NCBI GenBank assembly: GCA_020721445.1
Contig: DYMU01000014.1
Span: forward strand, 17,610-72,144
Direction of reading: 5' to 3'
DNA: 54,535 nt
DNA from: Gemmobacter nectariphilus
GTDB lineage: Bacteria > Pseudomonadota > Alphaproteobacteria > Rhodobacterales > Rhodobacteraceae
A model generated the notes under the pieces. The model was not told the origin of the DNA and searched no databases. It worked only from the letters and a program-made list of their open reading frames with translations. Position 1 is the first letter of the stretch. Each line of letters opens with the position of its first letter. The position numbers and the translations under genes are program-made. Shown here one piece after another: positions 1 through 8,672 of this stretch.

Positions 1-572
1 ACCTTGGTGGCAAGGTTGGCAATCGACTTTGCGGTCAGTTTGGGCGGGGCGGACAGGCCATTTTTCAGATCCTTGTGGCGTTGGCCAAGGATTTGCAGAT
101 CGACCGTGATCACCAAGGCCGAGCAATTCGCCGCCCGCGCCCGTTCGAACAGGCGGTGCATAAAGTCATCGTCCTTCAGGGTATAGACCTGAAACCAGAA
201 TGGCTTTGTGGTGTGGGCTGCGACATCCTCGATCGAACAGATGCTCATGGTGGACAGGGTAAAGGGCACGCCGAACTTTTCCGCCGCCCGCGCCGCCTTG
301 ATCTCGCCATCGGCCGATTGCATGCCCAACAGGCCAACCGGGGCCAACGCGACCGGCATGGCGACGGGCTGGCCGATCAGGGTGGAGGCGGTGCTGCGGC
401 CCGACATATCGACCGCAACCTTCTGCCGAAGCCGCAGTTGCGCAAAATCGGACGTGTTTTCGCGAAAGGTCTGTTCGGTGTAACTGCCCGATTCCGCGTA
501 ATCGAAAAACATCTTCGGGGTGCGGCGCTTGTGCAGGCGCTTGAGATCGTCAATGCAGGTGATCACTGGCAT
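1..572 (-). CDS. lldD: L-lactate dehydrogenase (FMN-dependent), N-terminal part
   Basis: This is the first 190 codons of an FMN-dependent alpha-hydroxy-acid dehydrogenase; the rest lies beyond the left edge. The family oxidises L-lactate to pyruvate at the inner membrane and passes electrons to the respiratory chain. The translation begins MPVITCIDDLKRLHKRRTPK. It then shows the family hallmark FDYAESGSYTEQTFREN near residue 23, and VALAPVGLLGM and PFTLSTMSICSIEDVA in the FMN-binding barrel. The ATG at 572-570 follows a GAAGGGG ribosome site. The gene is transcribed away from argC, leaving a 135-bp divergent spacer. Glycolate oxidase-like relatives cannot be fully excluded without the C-terminal half. 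Confidence 0.85.
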   Translation of the reverse strand, partial: MPVITCIDDLKRLHKRRTPKMFFDYAESGSYTEQTFRENTSDFAQLRLRQKVAVDMSGRSTASTLIGQPVAMPVALAPVGLLGMQSADGEIKAARAAEKFGVPFTLSTMSICSIEDVAAHTTKPFWFQVYTLKDDDFMHRLFERARAANCSALVITVDLQILGQRHKDLKNGLSAPPKLTAKSIANLATK

Positions 573-707
573 GGGCCGCCCCTTCATGTGGTAAATCGGT
601 GTTACCAATCCGCGCGGTTTGGCGCAATTGTAAAGGCATCTCGGCAAAGCCTGTTTCCCGCGAACTGCATTTGCGCTAGCACCCGCGACAGCAAAAGAGG
701 TGGCGCC

Positions 708-1625
708 ATGACAGCATCGGTTTTCATTGACGGCGAGGCAGGCACGACGGGGCTGCAAATCCGTGACCGGCTTCTGGGGCGCGACGATATCCGTCTGGTG
801 CAGGTAGACCCGGCCCGGCGCAAGGACGCGGGCGCCCGGCGCGCAGCCTTTGCCGAGGCCGATGTGGCGATCCTGTGCCTGCCCGATGAGGCGGCAAAAG
901 AAGCCGTGGCCCTGTGCGCCGACCTGCCCACCCGGATCATCGACGCCAGCACCGCTTATCGCGTCAACCCCGATTGGGTGTTTGGCTTTGCCGAACTGGC
1001 GGCAGGCCAGCGCGAAAAGATTGCCGCCGCGCGCCATGTCACCAACCCCGGCTGCTGGTCGACCGGGGCGATCGGCATCCTTGCGCCCTTGGTGGCGGCA
1101 GGGTTGCTGGCGGCAGATGCGCCGCTGACGATCAACGGCGTGTCGGGCTATACCGGCGGCGGCAAGGCACTGATCGCCGAGTTCGAGGCCGGAACCGCGG
1201 GCAGCCATTTCGTCTATGGCCTGGACCACAAGCACAAGCATCTGCCCGAAATCGCCGTGCATGCAGGCCTTGCGCGCCCGCCCTTGTTCATCCCATCGGT
1301 CGGGGCCTATGCCCAAGGCATGATCGTGCAGATCCCGCTGCATTTGCCCACCGGCCAGACGCCCGCGATGATCGAGGCCGCCTTGCGCGCGCATTACGCG
1401 GGCCAGCGCTTTGTACAGATGATGCCGGCGGATACCGTGATGCCGCGCGCCAACCCCGAACGGCTGAACGGCACCAACCGGATGGAGATTACCGTGCACC
1501 CGTCGGCCGACGGCACACGGGTGGTGCTGCTGGCCACGCTGGACAATCTGGGCAAGGGCGCGTCAGGCGCCGCGGTGCAGAACCTGAACCTGATGCTGGG
1601 CATGGACGAAGGCGCGGGGCTGTAA
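708..1625 (+). CDS. argC: N-acetyl-gamma-glutamyl-phosphate reductase, short form
   Basis: ArgC catalyses the NADPH-dependent reduction of N-acetyl-glutamyl phosphate to the semialdehyde, the third step of arginine synthesis. The protein has 305 residues, the length of the short (type 2) family. It opens with the nucleotide-binding segment VFIDGEAGTTGLQIRDRL. The catalytic cysteine lies in HVTNPGCWSTGA, and YTGGGKALI and HKHKHLPEI are further family signatures. The ATG at 708 follows AAAAGAGG; the open frame continues upstream to about 75, but that extension is antisense to lldD and carries no family sequence. It stands alone, with no other arg gene nearby. Confidence 0.95.
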   Translation: MTASVFIDGEAGTTGLQIRDRLLGRDDIRLVQVDPARRKDAGARRAAFAEADVAILCLPDEAAKEAVALCADLPTRIIDASTAYRVNPDWVFGFAELAAGQREKIAAARHVTNPGCWSTGAIGILAPLVAAGLLAADAPLTINGVSGYTGGGKALIAEFEAGTAGSHFVYGLDHKHKHLPEIAVHAGLARPPLFIPSVGAYAQGMIVQIPLHLPTGQTPAMIEAALRAHYAGQRFVQMMPADTVMPRANPERLNGTNRMEITVHPSADGTRVVLLATLDNLGKGASGAAVQNLNLMLGMDEGAGL

Positions 1626-1688
1626 GGCCGGGCCTGTTTGCAGTGGCCCCGTTACTGGTGGCGCTTCGATTGTGGCCCCCCACCCCCT

Positions 1689-1709
1689 CCCTCCCCACAA
1701 GGGGGAGGG
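1689..1709. repeat. GC-rich palindrome (CCCTCCCC-ACAAG-GGGGAGGG)
   Basis: Perfect 8-bp arms surround a 5-base loop, with further pairing outside (CCACC...GGTGG). The same unit, with the same ACAAG loop, occurs at 44404-44426, and a variant at 44453-44475. It lies in the 243-bp gap after argC and may act as a transcript-end hairpin. No T-run follows it. The rest of 1626-1868 shows no gene. Confidence 0.75.
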
Positions 1710-1868
1710 TGGCGTGATAGGGTTGCGGGTGCGCGCGGCGGCTGGCGTTGACCGCAGGCGGCACGGTCATCGCCCAAATCGGTGTTTCCGGGGGCCGCCC
1801 CCCTTCATCCCATTGACTTTGCCGCCAAAGCCGCTTGAAACGATGCAGGACGCTGGGGGAGGGTGGGC

Positions 1869-2513
1869 GTGCGACACGGGTTTCCTCATGCGGAACGGGA
1901 GCAGGTGATTGGCCTGCTGGGCGGATCCTTTGATCCGGCGCACGAAGGACATGTCCACATCACGCGTGAGGCGATCAAGCGGCTGGGCCTTGATCAGGTC
2001 TGGTGGCTGGTCACCCCCGGCAACCCGCTGAAGGCCCGCCAGCCCGCGCCCATGGCCGACCGGATTGCGCGGGCCAAGGCCGTGATGCAGCATCCAAGGG
2101 TCAGGATCACCGACCTAGAGGCGCGCTTGGGCACGCGCTTTACCTATGCCACGGTCGGGCGGTTGCAGGCGATCTATCCCGGCGTGCGCTTTGTCTGGCT
2201 GATGGGGGCCGACAATCTGGTGCAGTTCCACCGCTGGGACCGCTGGCGCGACATCTTGCGCAGCGTGCCGGTTGCGGTGCTGGCCCGGCCCGGCGCGGGC
2301 GTGCAGGCGCGGCTGTCACGCGCGGCACAGGCGTTTCGGTCACGCCAGCTTGACCGTGGCGAATGGCTGGGCGGCACCCGACGCCCGCCGGTCTGGGCCT
2401 TCATCAACCTGCCGATGAAGGCGGCCAGCAGCAGCAAGATCCGCGCGCAGGGCGACTGGACGGCAGACCCCGGCAAACCACCGGGCGCAGCAGGGCCTGG
2501 CGCTGGAAAGTGA
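1869..2513 (+). CDS. nadD: Nicotinate-nucleotide adenylyltransferase
   Basis: NadD transfers AMP from ATP to nicotinate mononucleotide, giving deamido-NAD in the main NAD pathway. The ATP-binding signature [17 protein letters not shown] appears near residue 15 and the closing motif [11 protein letters not shown] near the C-terminus, with [16 protein letters not shown] between them, all typical of NadD. The protein has 214 residues, normal for the family. I chose the GTG at 1869 because GGGGGAGGG lies just upstream; another in-frame GTG exists at 1863. The D,D-carboxypeptidase gene follows 66 bp downstream on the same strand. With pncA and pncB at 21-23 kb it covers synthesis and salvage of NAD. 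Confidence 0.93.
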   Translation: MRHGFPHAEREQVIGLLGGSFDPAHEGHVHITREAIKRLGLDQVWWLVTPGNPLKARQPAPMADRIARAKAVMQHPRVRITDLEARLGTRFTYATVGRLQAIYPGVRFVWLMGADNLVQFHRWDRWRDILRSVPVAVLARPGAGVQARLSRAAQAFRSRQLDRGEWLGGTRRPPVWAFINLPMKAASSSKIRAQGDWTADPGKPPGAAGPGAGK

Positions 2514-2579
2514 TCGTCGGATGGTTGCCGTGTGCGGCCGGTTCTGGCTAAGATGCCGGGGCAACGGGTTTGGACGGTC

Positions 2580-4046
2580 ATGATTTCACGGCGGCACATT
2601 CTGGCGGGGCTTCTGGCCTGTGGCGCATCCCCGCTTTGGGCCGAGTCGCCGATAACCACCTCGCCGCGGCCGGTGTCCCGCTCTGGCAAGCCGCAGGCCA
2701 GACTTGCGCCGCTGGATCGCCTGATCACGGGCGCCAATCTGGGCGCGGCGGCGGTCGGCTACCTTGTGATGGATGCAGCCACCGGAAAGGTGCTGGACAG
2801 CCGCGATGCCGACACCCCGCTGCCGCCTGCCAGCGTGGCCAAGACCGTGACCGCGCTTTACGCGCTGGAACGGTTGGGGACGACATTCCACTTTCGCACA
2901 CGGGTGCTGGCGACGGGGCCGGTGGTGGCGGGCGTCGTGCAGGGCGACATCGTGCTGGCAGGTTCGGGCGATCCGACGCTGCAAACCGACGCCTTGGGCG
3001 ATCTGGCGGCAACGCTGGCCGCGCGGGGCGTAAAGGGGGTGACGGGGCGGTTTCTGACCTGGGACGCGGCCTTGCCAAAGGTGCCCCGCATCAGTGCCGA
3101 TCAACCGGTGCAGGTTGGCTATAACCCGGCGATCGGTGGGCTGAACCTGAACTTCAACCGGGTGCATTTCGAATGGCGGCGCGGCCAGCAGGGCTGGACC
3201 ACCGCGATGGATGCACGCGGCGAACGCTTTGTGCCGCCGGTGCGGATGGCGCGGGTTCGGGTGGTGCAGCGCGACGCCCCCCTGTTCACCTATGACAGCG
3301 CCGGGGCCAGCGAAGACTGGACCGTGGCCTCGGGGGCCTTGGGCAAGGGGGGCAGCCGCTGGTTGCCGGTGCGCCATCCCACCGCCTATGCGGGCGAGGT
3401 GTTTCAGACGCTGGCCCGCGCCCAAGGCATCACCCTGCCCCGCCCCGAGGTGGCCACAACCGAACCCGCGGGTCAGGCACTGGCCACCAGCGAAAGCGCG
3501 CCCCTGCCCGAGGTCTTGCGCGACATGCTGCGGTTTTCAACAAACATCACCGCCGAAGCCGTGGGGTTGCGGGCGTCAGGGGCCACCGATCTGGCCGCGT
3601 CAGGCCAGACAATGACCGATTGGGTGCAGGCGCGTTTCGGCGTGACCGCGCGCTTTGTCGATCACTCGGGCCTTGGGTCGGCGTCGCGGGTCACCGCGGC
3701 GGACCTTGCCAGCATCCTGCGGCAGGCGCGGCTGGCGGATGCCGGCTTGCAGCCCCTGTTGCGCAACATGGGCCTGCGCGATGCCAAGGGGGCCGAGGTC
3801 AAGGATCACCCGGTTCGCGTGCTGGCAAAAAGCGGCACGCTGAACTTTGTCTCGGCCTTGGCCGGGCACGTGGTGCCACCCACCGGCCGCGAGTTGATTT
3901 TCGCGATCATCATCGGCGACATTGCCCGCCGCGATGCGCTGACCGAGGCCGAGCGCGAAAGCCCCCCCGGCGGCAAAGGCTGGACCCAGCGGGCGCGCAC
4001 CCTGCAACAGCAGTTGCTTGCCCGCTGGGCCCAGACCTACGTCTGA
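2580..4046 (+). CDS. dacB: D-alanyl-D-alanine carboxypeptidase/endopeptidase, PBP4 family
   Basis: Class C penicillin-binding proteins of this type remove the terminal D-Ala of muropeptides and cut peptide cross-links in the periplasm. The three active-site motifs are in order: SVAK with nucleophile Ser85 and Lys88, STN at 320-322, and KSG at 417-419. The protein has 488 residues, matching the family, including the insertion between SxxK and SxN. The N-terminus MISRRHILAGLL resembles a twin-arginine signal, with a likely cleavage after PLWA near residue 21. The ATG at 2580 was chosen because it starts this signal; an in-frame GTG at 2532 would bury it. The stop abuts the stop of the convergent DUF2892 gene. 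Confidence 0.9.
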   Translation: MISRRHILAGLLACGASPLWAESPITTSPRPVSRSGKPQARLAPLDRLITGANLGAAAVGYLVMDAATGKVLDSRDADTPLPPASVAKTVTALYALERLGTTFHFRTRVLATGPVVAGVVQGDIVLAGSGDPTLQTDALGDLAATLAARGVKGVTGRFLTWDAALPKVPRISADQPVQVGYNPAIGGLNLNFNRVHFEWRRGQQGWTTAMDARGERFVPPVRMARVRVVQRDAPLFTYDSAGASEDWTVASGALGKGGSRWLPVRHPTAYAGEVFQTLARAQGITLPRPEVATTEPAGQALATSESAPLPEVLRDMLRFSTNITAEAVGLRASGATDLAASGQTMTDWVQARFGVTARFVDHSGLGSASRVTAADLASILRQARLADAGLQPLLRNMGLRDAKGAEVKDHPVRVLAKSGTLNFVSALAGHVVPPTGRELIFAIIIGDIARRDALTEAERESPPGGKGWTQRARTLQQQLLARWAQTYV

Positions 4047-4250
4047 TCAGTTGAAGGCACAGCCGGTCTTGATGCCCAGCTTGCGAAACACCATCGCTGC
4101 CGGGCAAAAGCCGGTGAAGGCCGATTGCAGCATGTTGACGCCGATAAAGGCGGTGAACCAGACGAAATTGGTCGAAACGGTCAGGGTCAGGATCACCGAA
4201 AGCAGGATCATGGCACCGGCAAAGGCAAGAACGGCACGGTCAAGCGTCAT
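4047..4250 (-). CDS. DUF2892 small membrane protein (YgaP-type transmembrane module)
   Basis: A 67-residue protein with two hydrophobic segments (about 7-27 and 30-45) and the family ending GFCPAAMVFRKLGIK. DUF2892 is found alone or as the C-terminal membrane part of rhodanese proteins such as YgaP, and often sits with ArsR-type sulfide/persulfide regulators; its molecular role is not settled. No regulator gene is adjacent here, but an ATTC-N8-GAAT palindrome lies 54-77 bp upstream of the start (see 4304-4327). Its stop codon touches the stop of the convergent PBP4 gene. Confidence 0.85.
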   Translation of the reverse strand: MTLDRAVLAFAGAMILLSVILTLTVSTNFVWFTAFIGVNMLQSAFTGFCPAAMVFRKLGIKTGCAFN

Positions 4251-4303
4251 GGCAAGGCCCTTTCAAGGCTGGAGGAATTGACAGCCTCTACCACCGACCA
4301 GTG

Positions 4304-4327
4304 AAACATTCAATATCGGGAATGTTT
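4304..4327. promoter_or_regulatory. Candidate SqrR/BigR-type operator (AAACATTC-N8-GAATGTTT)
   Basis: The site is a perfect 8-bp inverted repeat around an 8-base AT-rich spacer, inside the 230-bp gap between DUF2892 (minus) and the DMT permease (plus). Its core is ATTC-N8-GAAT, which I recall as the motif bound by the sulfide-responsive repressor SqrR of Rhodobacter capsulatus. DUF2892 genes are frequent members of such regulons, which makes the minus-strand gene the likely target. The assignment is inferred from motif and context. The rest of the gap shows no gene. Confidence 0.5.
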
Positions 4328-4480
4328 TCCGTGTCAGGGCGGGTCGATGCCGTCGGCAAAGAACCCGCCTGAGAACCCTGCCCCGCCAGTCGCCGCTTGA
4401 GCCTGTGGCCAGAGTCTGCGACACAGGGCAGCGCCAATGCACACCGCCCGGCGGCAGGTCCGCGCGCCAAGAGGAACCCC

Positions 4481-5440
4481 ATGGGCCACAATCTGAAAGG
4501 CGCTTTGCTGTCGCTTGCGGCCTTTGCGCTTTATGCCACCCATGACGTCGTGGTCAAATATCTGGGCGACACCTACAACTCGTTCCAGATCATCTTCTTT
4601 GCCGGCCTTCTGGGCTTTCCCATCATCACCTTCATGCTGATGAGCGACCGCACCGATGGCAACCTGATCCCGCGCCATCCGTGGTGGTCGCTGCTGCGGT
4701 CAATCACCGCCGTGGCCACCGGCGTGGCGGCGTTTTATGCCTTTTCCGTGCTGCCCCTGGCGCAGACCTATGCGATCCTGTTTGCCATGCCGCTGCTGAT
4801 CACGGTGATGGCGATCCCGATGCTGGGCGAAAAGGTCGGCATCCGGCGTGGTCTCGCGGTGCTCGCCGGGTTGATCGGCGTGCTGATCGTGCTGCGCCCC
4901 GGTTCGGCGCCGCTGTCCTGGGGCCATCTGGCGGCGCTGACGGCGGCGCTGACCGGCGCGCTGACCTCGGTCATCGTGCGCAAGATCGGCGCCGACGAAC
5001 GCTCGGCCGTGCTGCTGCTGTATCCGATGGCGGCGACGTTCGTGCTGACCGGGGCAGCGCTGCCCTTTGTCTATGTACCGATGCCGCTGGAGGATCTGGC
5101 GCTGATGGGCGTGATCGCCGCACTGGCCTTCATCGCGGCCCTTTTGTCGATTGTCGCCTATCGCGTGGCCCCCGCGATCATCGTAGCCCCGATGCAATAT
5201 TCGCAAATGCTGTGGGCGGTGTTCTATGGCGCAGTGTTTTTTGACGAGCAGGCAGATTTCTATACCCTGCTGGGCAGCGCGGTCATCATCGTGTCGGGGA
5301 TTTACATCGTGCTGCGCGAAGGCACTGGCGATGTGTCGCTGAACAGCCCGGTGCTGGCCAACAAATCCCGTCCCGAAACCGGCCTGATGCCCCGCATCAG
5401 CCTGCTTTTGCGCCGCGGTGAGCCGCCTTCAAAGCCCTGA
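4481..5440 (+). CDS. DMT-superfamily permease (EamA family)
   Basis: A 319-residue inner-membrane protein with about ten hydrophobic helices, arranged as two EamA repeats (roughly 1-135 and 145-290). Typical features are the first-helix pattern ALYATHDVVVKYLG and the MLGEKVGIRRG loop after helix 4. Members export or import small metabolites; the substrate cannot be read from the sequence. The ATG at 4481 follows AAGAGGAA. A second, distinct EamA permease is encoded at 7226-8170. No co-transcribed partner is evident; tRNA-Pro follows 55 bp downstream. Confidence 0.88.
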   Translation: MGHNLKGALLSLAAFALYATHDVVVKYLGDTYNSFQIIFFAGLLGFPIITFMLMSDRTDGNLIPRHPWWSLLRSITAVATGVAAFYAFSVLPLAQTYAILFAMPLLITVMAIPMLGEKVGIRRGLAVLAGLIGVLIVLRPGSAPLSWGHLAALTAALTGALTSVIVRKIGADERSAVLLLYPMAATFVLTGAALPFVYVPMPLEDLALMGVIAALAFIAALLSIVAYRVAPAIIVAPMQYSQMLWAVFYGAVFFDEQADFYTLLGSAVIIVSGIYIVLREGTGDVSLNSPVLANKSRPETGLMPRISLLLRRGEPPSKP

Positions 5441-5495
5441 TCCCTTGTCCCCTCTTGCCAAGGCGGCATGAAGGGTTTAACGCCTGCGCCAAGGT

Positions 5496-5572
5496 CGGAG
5501 CGTAGCGCAGTCTGGTAGCGCACCTGCTTCGGGAGCAGGGGGTCGGAGGTTCGAATCCTCTCGCTCCGACCA
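5496..5572 (+). tRNA. tRNA-Pro (anticodon CGG)
   Basis: Seventy-seven bases fold as a cloverleaf. The acceptor arms are CGGAGCG (5496-5502) and CGCTCCG (5562-5568), followed by A and an encoded CCA. The anticodon stem CCTGC/GCAGG holds the loop TTCGGGA with anticodon CGG at 5530-5532. The T arm contains GGTTCGAATCC. CGG reads CCG proline codons, which are abundant in this genome. Confidence 0.97.
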
Positions 5573-5700
5573 AGTTTTCCCGGCGTTTGTCATCAGCAGT
5601 CAGCCAGTGGTTTTCATGCGGGGCGCGTGCCTTGCAGGCCCGCCCGCGGGTCTGTCTCGTCGGCGCGCTTTGGCGTGTCTCCTCGGATTTTCGCTCCGCG

Positions 5701-5722
5701 GGGAGTATTTGCAAAGCAGCAA
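5701..5722 (+). repeat. Possible divergent copy of the GGATATTT tail element
   Basis: GGGAGTATTT-GCAAAGCAG resembles the tail of the elements at 10504, 15160, 20310 and 47762, and likewise sits directly beside the 3' end of a minus-strand gene. It differs at several positions and lacks a strong GC hairpin in front, so the relationship is tentative. The rest of 5573-5700 shows nothing recognisable. Confidence 0.3.
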
Positions 5723-6631
5723 TCAGCAGGCGTCGCGCACAGCCCAGGCCTTTGCGATGTAATCGGCGGTCATCAGGTCCAGATGCGCGCCGCCACCGTT
5801 CTTGGCGATGGTGATCTCGTCGTCGGACAGACGGGCAAAGCTGGCCGGATCGTCGTAGAAATCGGCAATCACGTCCGACCCGGTGATCGCCCCGCTGGCC
5901 AGCGGCATCATCAACTCGCCAATGTGGTGCAGCGTGGTGGCGCGGCTGTCCACGAACAGCCGCGCGCGCGCCATGGCCGCATCATCCACCTCGCGCATCG
6001 CGGGGGTATAGGCGCCGATCAGGTCAAGGTGCTGGCCCGGTTGCAGCCATGCGCCCTTGATCAGCGGCTCTTTGGCCATGGTCGCGGTGCAGATGATATC
6101 GGCCTGCGCCACGGCGCGCTGCAGATCATCGGACACCGGCAGACCCATGGCCTGCGCCGTAGCCTCGTTGCGGCTCCAGACCGTGAACCGCGCCTCGGGA
6201 AAGGCGCTGGCATAGGCGCTGACCATCGACCGCGCCACAGCCCCCGCCCCCACCAGCAGGATACGGCGCGCATCCTTGCGGGCAAGGCGAGTGGCCGACA
6301 GCAGGCTGTCCCCGGCGGTTTTCCATTTCGTCACCAGATGAAAATCGACCAAGGCCTGCAGCACCCCGGTCTGGTCATCATAAAGCGTGACCGCGCCGTT
6401 GACCGAGGGCAGCCGATGCGCGGCATTGCCGGGAAACACCGTCGCCACCTTGACCAATTGCCCCAGGCCGTCAATCCAGGCCGCCCGGTTCAGCAGCGTG
6501 TCGGTGCCGCGATACAGGAACATGTCCTTGATCTGGGCCCGTGGCAGGCGGTGGCCTGCCTCCAGCGCTGCGATCAGGCCCGCCCATGTCAGCAGCGGCT
6601 CGGCCTCTGGCCCGATGATGTCAATGCTCAT
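5723..6631 (-). CDS. Ornithine cyclodeaminase / mu-crystallin family protein
   Basis: A 302-residue protein of the ornithine cyclodeaminase/mu-crystallin family, which are NAD(P)-dependent deaminases or imine (ketimine) reductases. The N-terminal half has the substrate-side segment LGQLVKVATVFPGN. The Rossmann motif RRILLVGAGAVARSM begins near residue 122, followed by VWSRN. ICTATMAKEPL and HLDLIGAYTPAMREVD are also family features. The exact substrate is not determinable; the segment KWKTAGDS stands where many members have RTGA. It is the last gene of a minus-strand run and overlaps the HAD gene by 4 bp (ATGA). Confidence 0.85.
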   Translation of the reverse strand: MSIDIIGPEAEPLLTWAGLIAALEAGHRLPRAQIKDMFLYRGTDTLLNRAAWIDGLGQLVKVATVFPGNAAHRLPSVNGAVTLYDDQTGVLQALVDFHLVTKWKTAGDSLLSATRLARKDARRILLVGAGAVARSMVSAYASAFPEARFTVWSRNEATAQAMGLPVSDDLQRAVAQADIICTATMAKEPLIKGAWLQPGQHLDLIGAYTPAMREVDDAAMARARLFVDSRATTLHHIGELMMPLASGAITGSDVIADFYDDPASFARLSDDEITIAKNGGGAHLDLMTADYIAKAWAVRDAC

Positions 6632-7254
6632 AGCCCTGCCTCGGCCCGCGTCAGCAGCCCTTCGGCAACCAGCCGTTCAGCGAAAGGTTGCCAGGTGGTG
6701 AAGTGATGCACCCGCCAACCGCGATCTGCCGCGGCCTGCACATTCTCGGCCTTGTCATCGGTGAACAGCAGCCGGTCGGGGGCGATGCCGGTGCCATCCT
6801 CCACCAGCCGATAGATCTCGGGGTCGGGCTTGCTGGCCCCGATTCGGGCCGAGACGAAGGCATGGTCGAACTCGTTCAGGAAATCATACTGGCTTTGCGC
6901 ATAGGTGAAACTGTCGTCGCCGAAATTGGTCAGCGCCATCACCGGAACACCCTTGGCCCGCAACGCCCGCAAGAGCGCGATCGAGCCTTCGATCCGTGGC
7001 GACGCCATCTCGATCCAGTTGTGATACCAGCACAAGATGTCGTCTGCCCAGTCGGGGTGCAGCGCTGCCTGCGCCTCGACCGTGGCGCGGAACGGGGCGC
7101 CAGCGTCGATCGCCACGTTCATCGCCTCGATCCCGGTTTCGGCGAACATCTGCCGCCGCCGCACCTCGCCCAGCCGCGCGTCATAAAACCCTTCCGGGTT
7201 CCAGCGCATCAGCACATTGCCGATATCAAAGATCACCGCTTGGGGCTGCAACAT
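6628..7254 (-). CDS. HAD-superfamily hydrolase, subfamily IA
   Basis: A 208-residue haloacid dehalogenase-like hydrolase. Motif I is FDIGNVLMRWNP (residues 9-20), motif II is ALTNFG, motif III/IV are SKPDPEIY and LLFTDDKAENV. The DxGNV form of motif I is typical of the YihX-like branch that acts on sugar phosphates and other small phosphomonoesters; the second Asp of classical phosphatases is missing, as usual there. Its start lies inside the 3' end of the upstream permease gene (29-bp overlap), and its stop overlaps the next start by 4 bp, so the three are probably translated from one message. Confidence 0.85.
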   Translation of the reverse strand: MLQPQAVIFDIGNVLMRWNPEGFYDARLGEVRRRQMFAETGIEAMNVAIDAGAPFRATVEAQAALHPDWADDILCWYHNWIEMASPRIEGSIALLRALRAKGVPVMALTNFGDDSFTYAQSQYDFLNEFDHAFVSARIGASKPDPEIYRLVEDGTGIAPDRLLFTDDKAENVQAAADRGWRVHHFTTWQPFAERLVAEGLLTRAEAGL

Positions 7255-8170
7255 CCTGCACCTGTTTCCTGACTGTTTCGCGCCACAACGTATAAAGCCC
7301 CGCGCCGCAGATCAGCGCAATCCCTGCCCAGCCGGTCGCATCGGGCCAGGTTCCGAACACCACCACGCCCCAGAAAATCGCCATCGGCATACCGATATAT
7401 TCGAACGGCGCGACCAGCGCCGCTTCGCTGGTGCGGTAGGCCTGGCTCATCATCATGCCGGTGGCCACAAACGCCCACCAGTCGGCAACCGGCGGCAGCA
7501 CCCAAGGCCGGAACAGAAACGCCAGCGACGGGTTCGAAGACCCCGCCAGATGGCCATCGCCCACCCACAGCCCCATGATGGTTGACACAAGGATGAACCC
7601 GACCTGCACGAAAAAGTTCAGCGTCATGGCACTTTCGGTCTCGCGCATCCGCCGCGTCATCATATGGCTGGACGCATAGCAAAAGGCCGAGATCAGCACG
7701 AGGATTGCCGCCGGTTGAATGACCCCCGCGCCGGGGCGCAGCATGACGATCACCCCCAGCAACCCGACCGCCACCGCCGCCCAGCGCCGGGCCCCGACCT
7801 TTTCGCCCAGGATCACCGCCGACATCACGGTGACCAGCAGCGGCGCGACAAAGGCCGTCGCCACCGCATCGGCAATGTCCATTGCGGCAAGACCCAGAAA
7901 ATAGGTGACATTCGACACCATCACGATCGACACCCGGATCAGATGCGCGCCGGGCCTGCGGGTGATCAACTGCCGAAACCCGGTGCGCGTGGCGCGGATC
8001 ACCAGCAGCACCAGCGCAATGCCGATAAACGCCCGGATCAGGATGATCTGATGCAAGGCATAGCTGCCCGACAGCGCCTTGATCGCCAGATCATTGACCG
8101 ACAGGATCACGCCGCCACCCAGCGCAAAGAATTTACCCGTCAGGGGGCGGCTGTCTTGTGTCACGCTCAT
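7226..8170 (-). CDS. DMT-superfamily permease (EamA family)
   Basis: A 314-residue protein with about ten transmembrane helices in two EamA repeats. Markers are LSVNDLAIKALSG in helix 1, the VILGEKVGARRW loop and, in the second half, APFEYIGMPMAIFWG. The substrate is unknown. It is only distantly similar to the permease at 4481. It lies 49 bp after the UPF0178 gene on the same strand and overlaps the HAD gene, so it may sit in the middle of a six-gene run starting at 10435. Confidence 0.87.
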   Translation of the reverse strand: MSVTQDSRPLTGKFFALGGGVILSVNDLAIKALSGSYALHQIILIRAFIGIALVLLVIRATRTGFRQLITRRPGAHLIRVSIVMVSNVTYFLGLAAMDIADAVATAFVAPLLVTVMSAVILGEKVGARRWAAVAVGLLGVIVMLRPGAGVIQPAAILVLISAFCYASSHMMTRRMRETESAMTLNFFVQVGFILVSTIMGLWVGDGHLAGSSNPSLAFLFRPWVLPPVADWWAFVATGMMMSQAYRTSEAALVAPFEYIGMPMAIFWGVVVFGTWPDATGWAGIALICGAGLYTLWRETVRKQVQDVAAPSGDL

Positions 8171-8219
8171 TTTGGCAGATCACGCGATGCGGCGCTGCAA
8201 ATCTGTTCTGCTTGCGACA

Positions 8220-8669
8220 TCAGCCCTTCGCGGCCCGCACAACCCGGTCCAGCACATCCAGAAACCGCGACCGATCCGCCTTGGAATAGGGGCGCCCGCC
8301 ACCTTGGCGGAACGGGTCGGCGCTGCGCAGATCCTGCATCAGGTCGCGCGTCGCCAGCGCCATGCCGATGTTGGCCGGGGTCAGCTCCTCACCGTTGTGT
8401 TTCACCACCCGCGCCCCCGCCGCCACGCATTTGGCCGCCAGCGGAATATCACCCGTCACCACCACATCGCCCGGCCCGCAGGCATCGGCAATCCACTTGT
8501 CCGCCTCATCCGGGCCAGAAGCCACAAACACGCTTTCCACCAGCGGGTTGGCCGAGGGCCGGATGCCGCCGTTCGACACCACCAGCATCCGCACGCCATG
8601 CCGCGTGGCCACCCGCTCGGCCTCGGCCTTCACCGGGCAGGCATCGGCGTCGATGAACACCCGTGTCAT
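8220..8669 (-). CDS. UPF0178 (YaiI/YqxD, DUF188) family protein
   Basis: A 149-residue protein with the family opening [20 protein letters not shown], followed by [22 protein letters not shown] and the ending [20 protein letters not shown]. The fold is related to PIN/NYN nucleases, but the cellular role is not established. Three bases separate it from the stop of the upstream S-formylglutathione hydrolase gene, so the two are probably co-translated. Confidence 0.9.
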   Translation of the reverse strand: MTRVFIDADACPVKAEAERVATRHGVRMLVVSNGGIRPSANPLVESVFVASGPDEADKWIADACGPGDVVVTGDIPLAAKCVAAGARVVKHNGEELTPANIGMALATRDLMQDLRSADPFRQGGGRPYSKADRSRFLDVLDRVVRAAKG

Positions 8670-8672
8670 TCT

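Noticed and set aside
75-707. N-terminal extension of argC
   Set aside because: It overlaps lldD on the other strand and shows no ArgC sequence; the ATG at 708 has a ribosome site.
4321-4678. Minus-strand frames opposite the DMT permease start
   Set aside because: They are shadows of the permease gene without a ribosome site or recognisable sequence.
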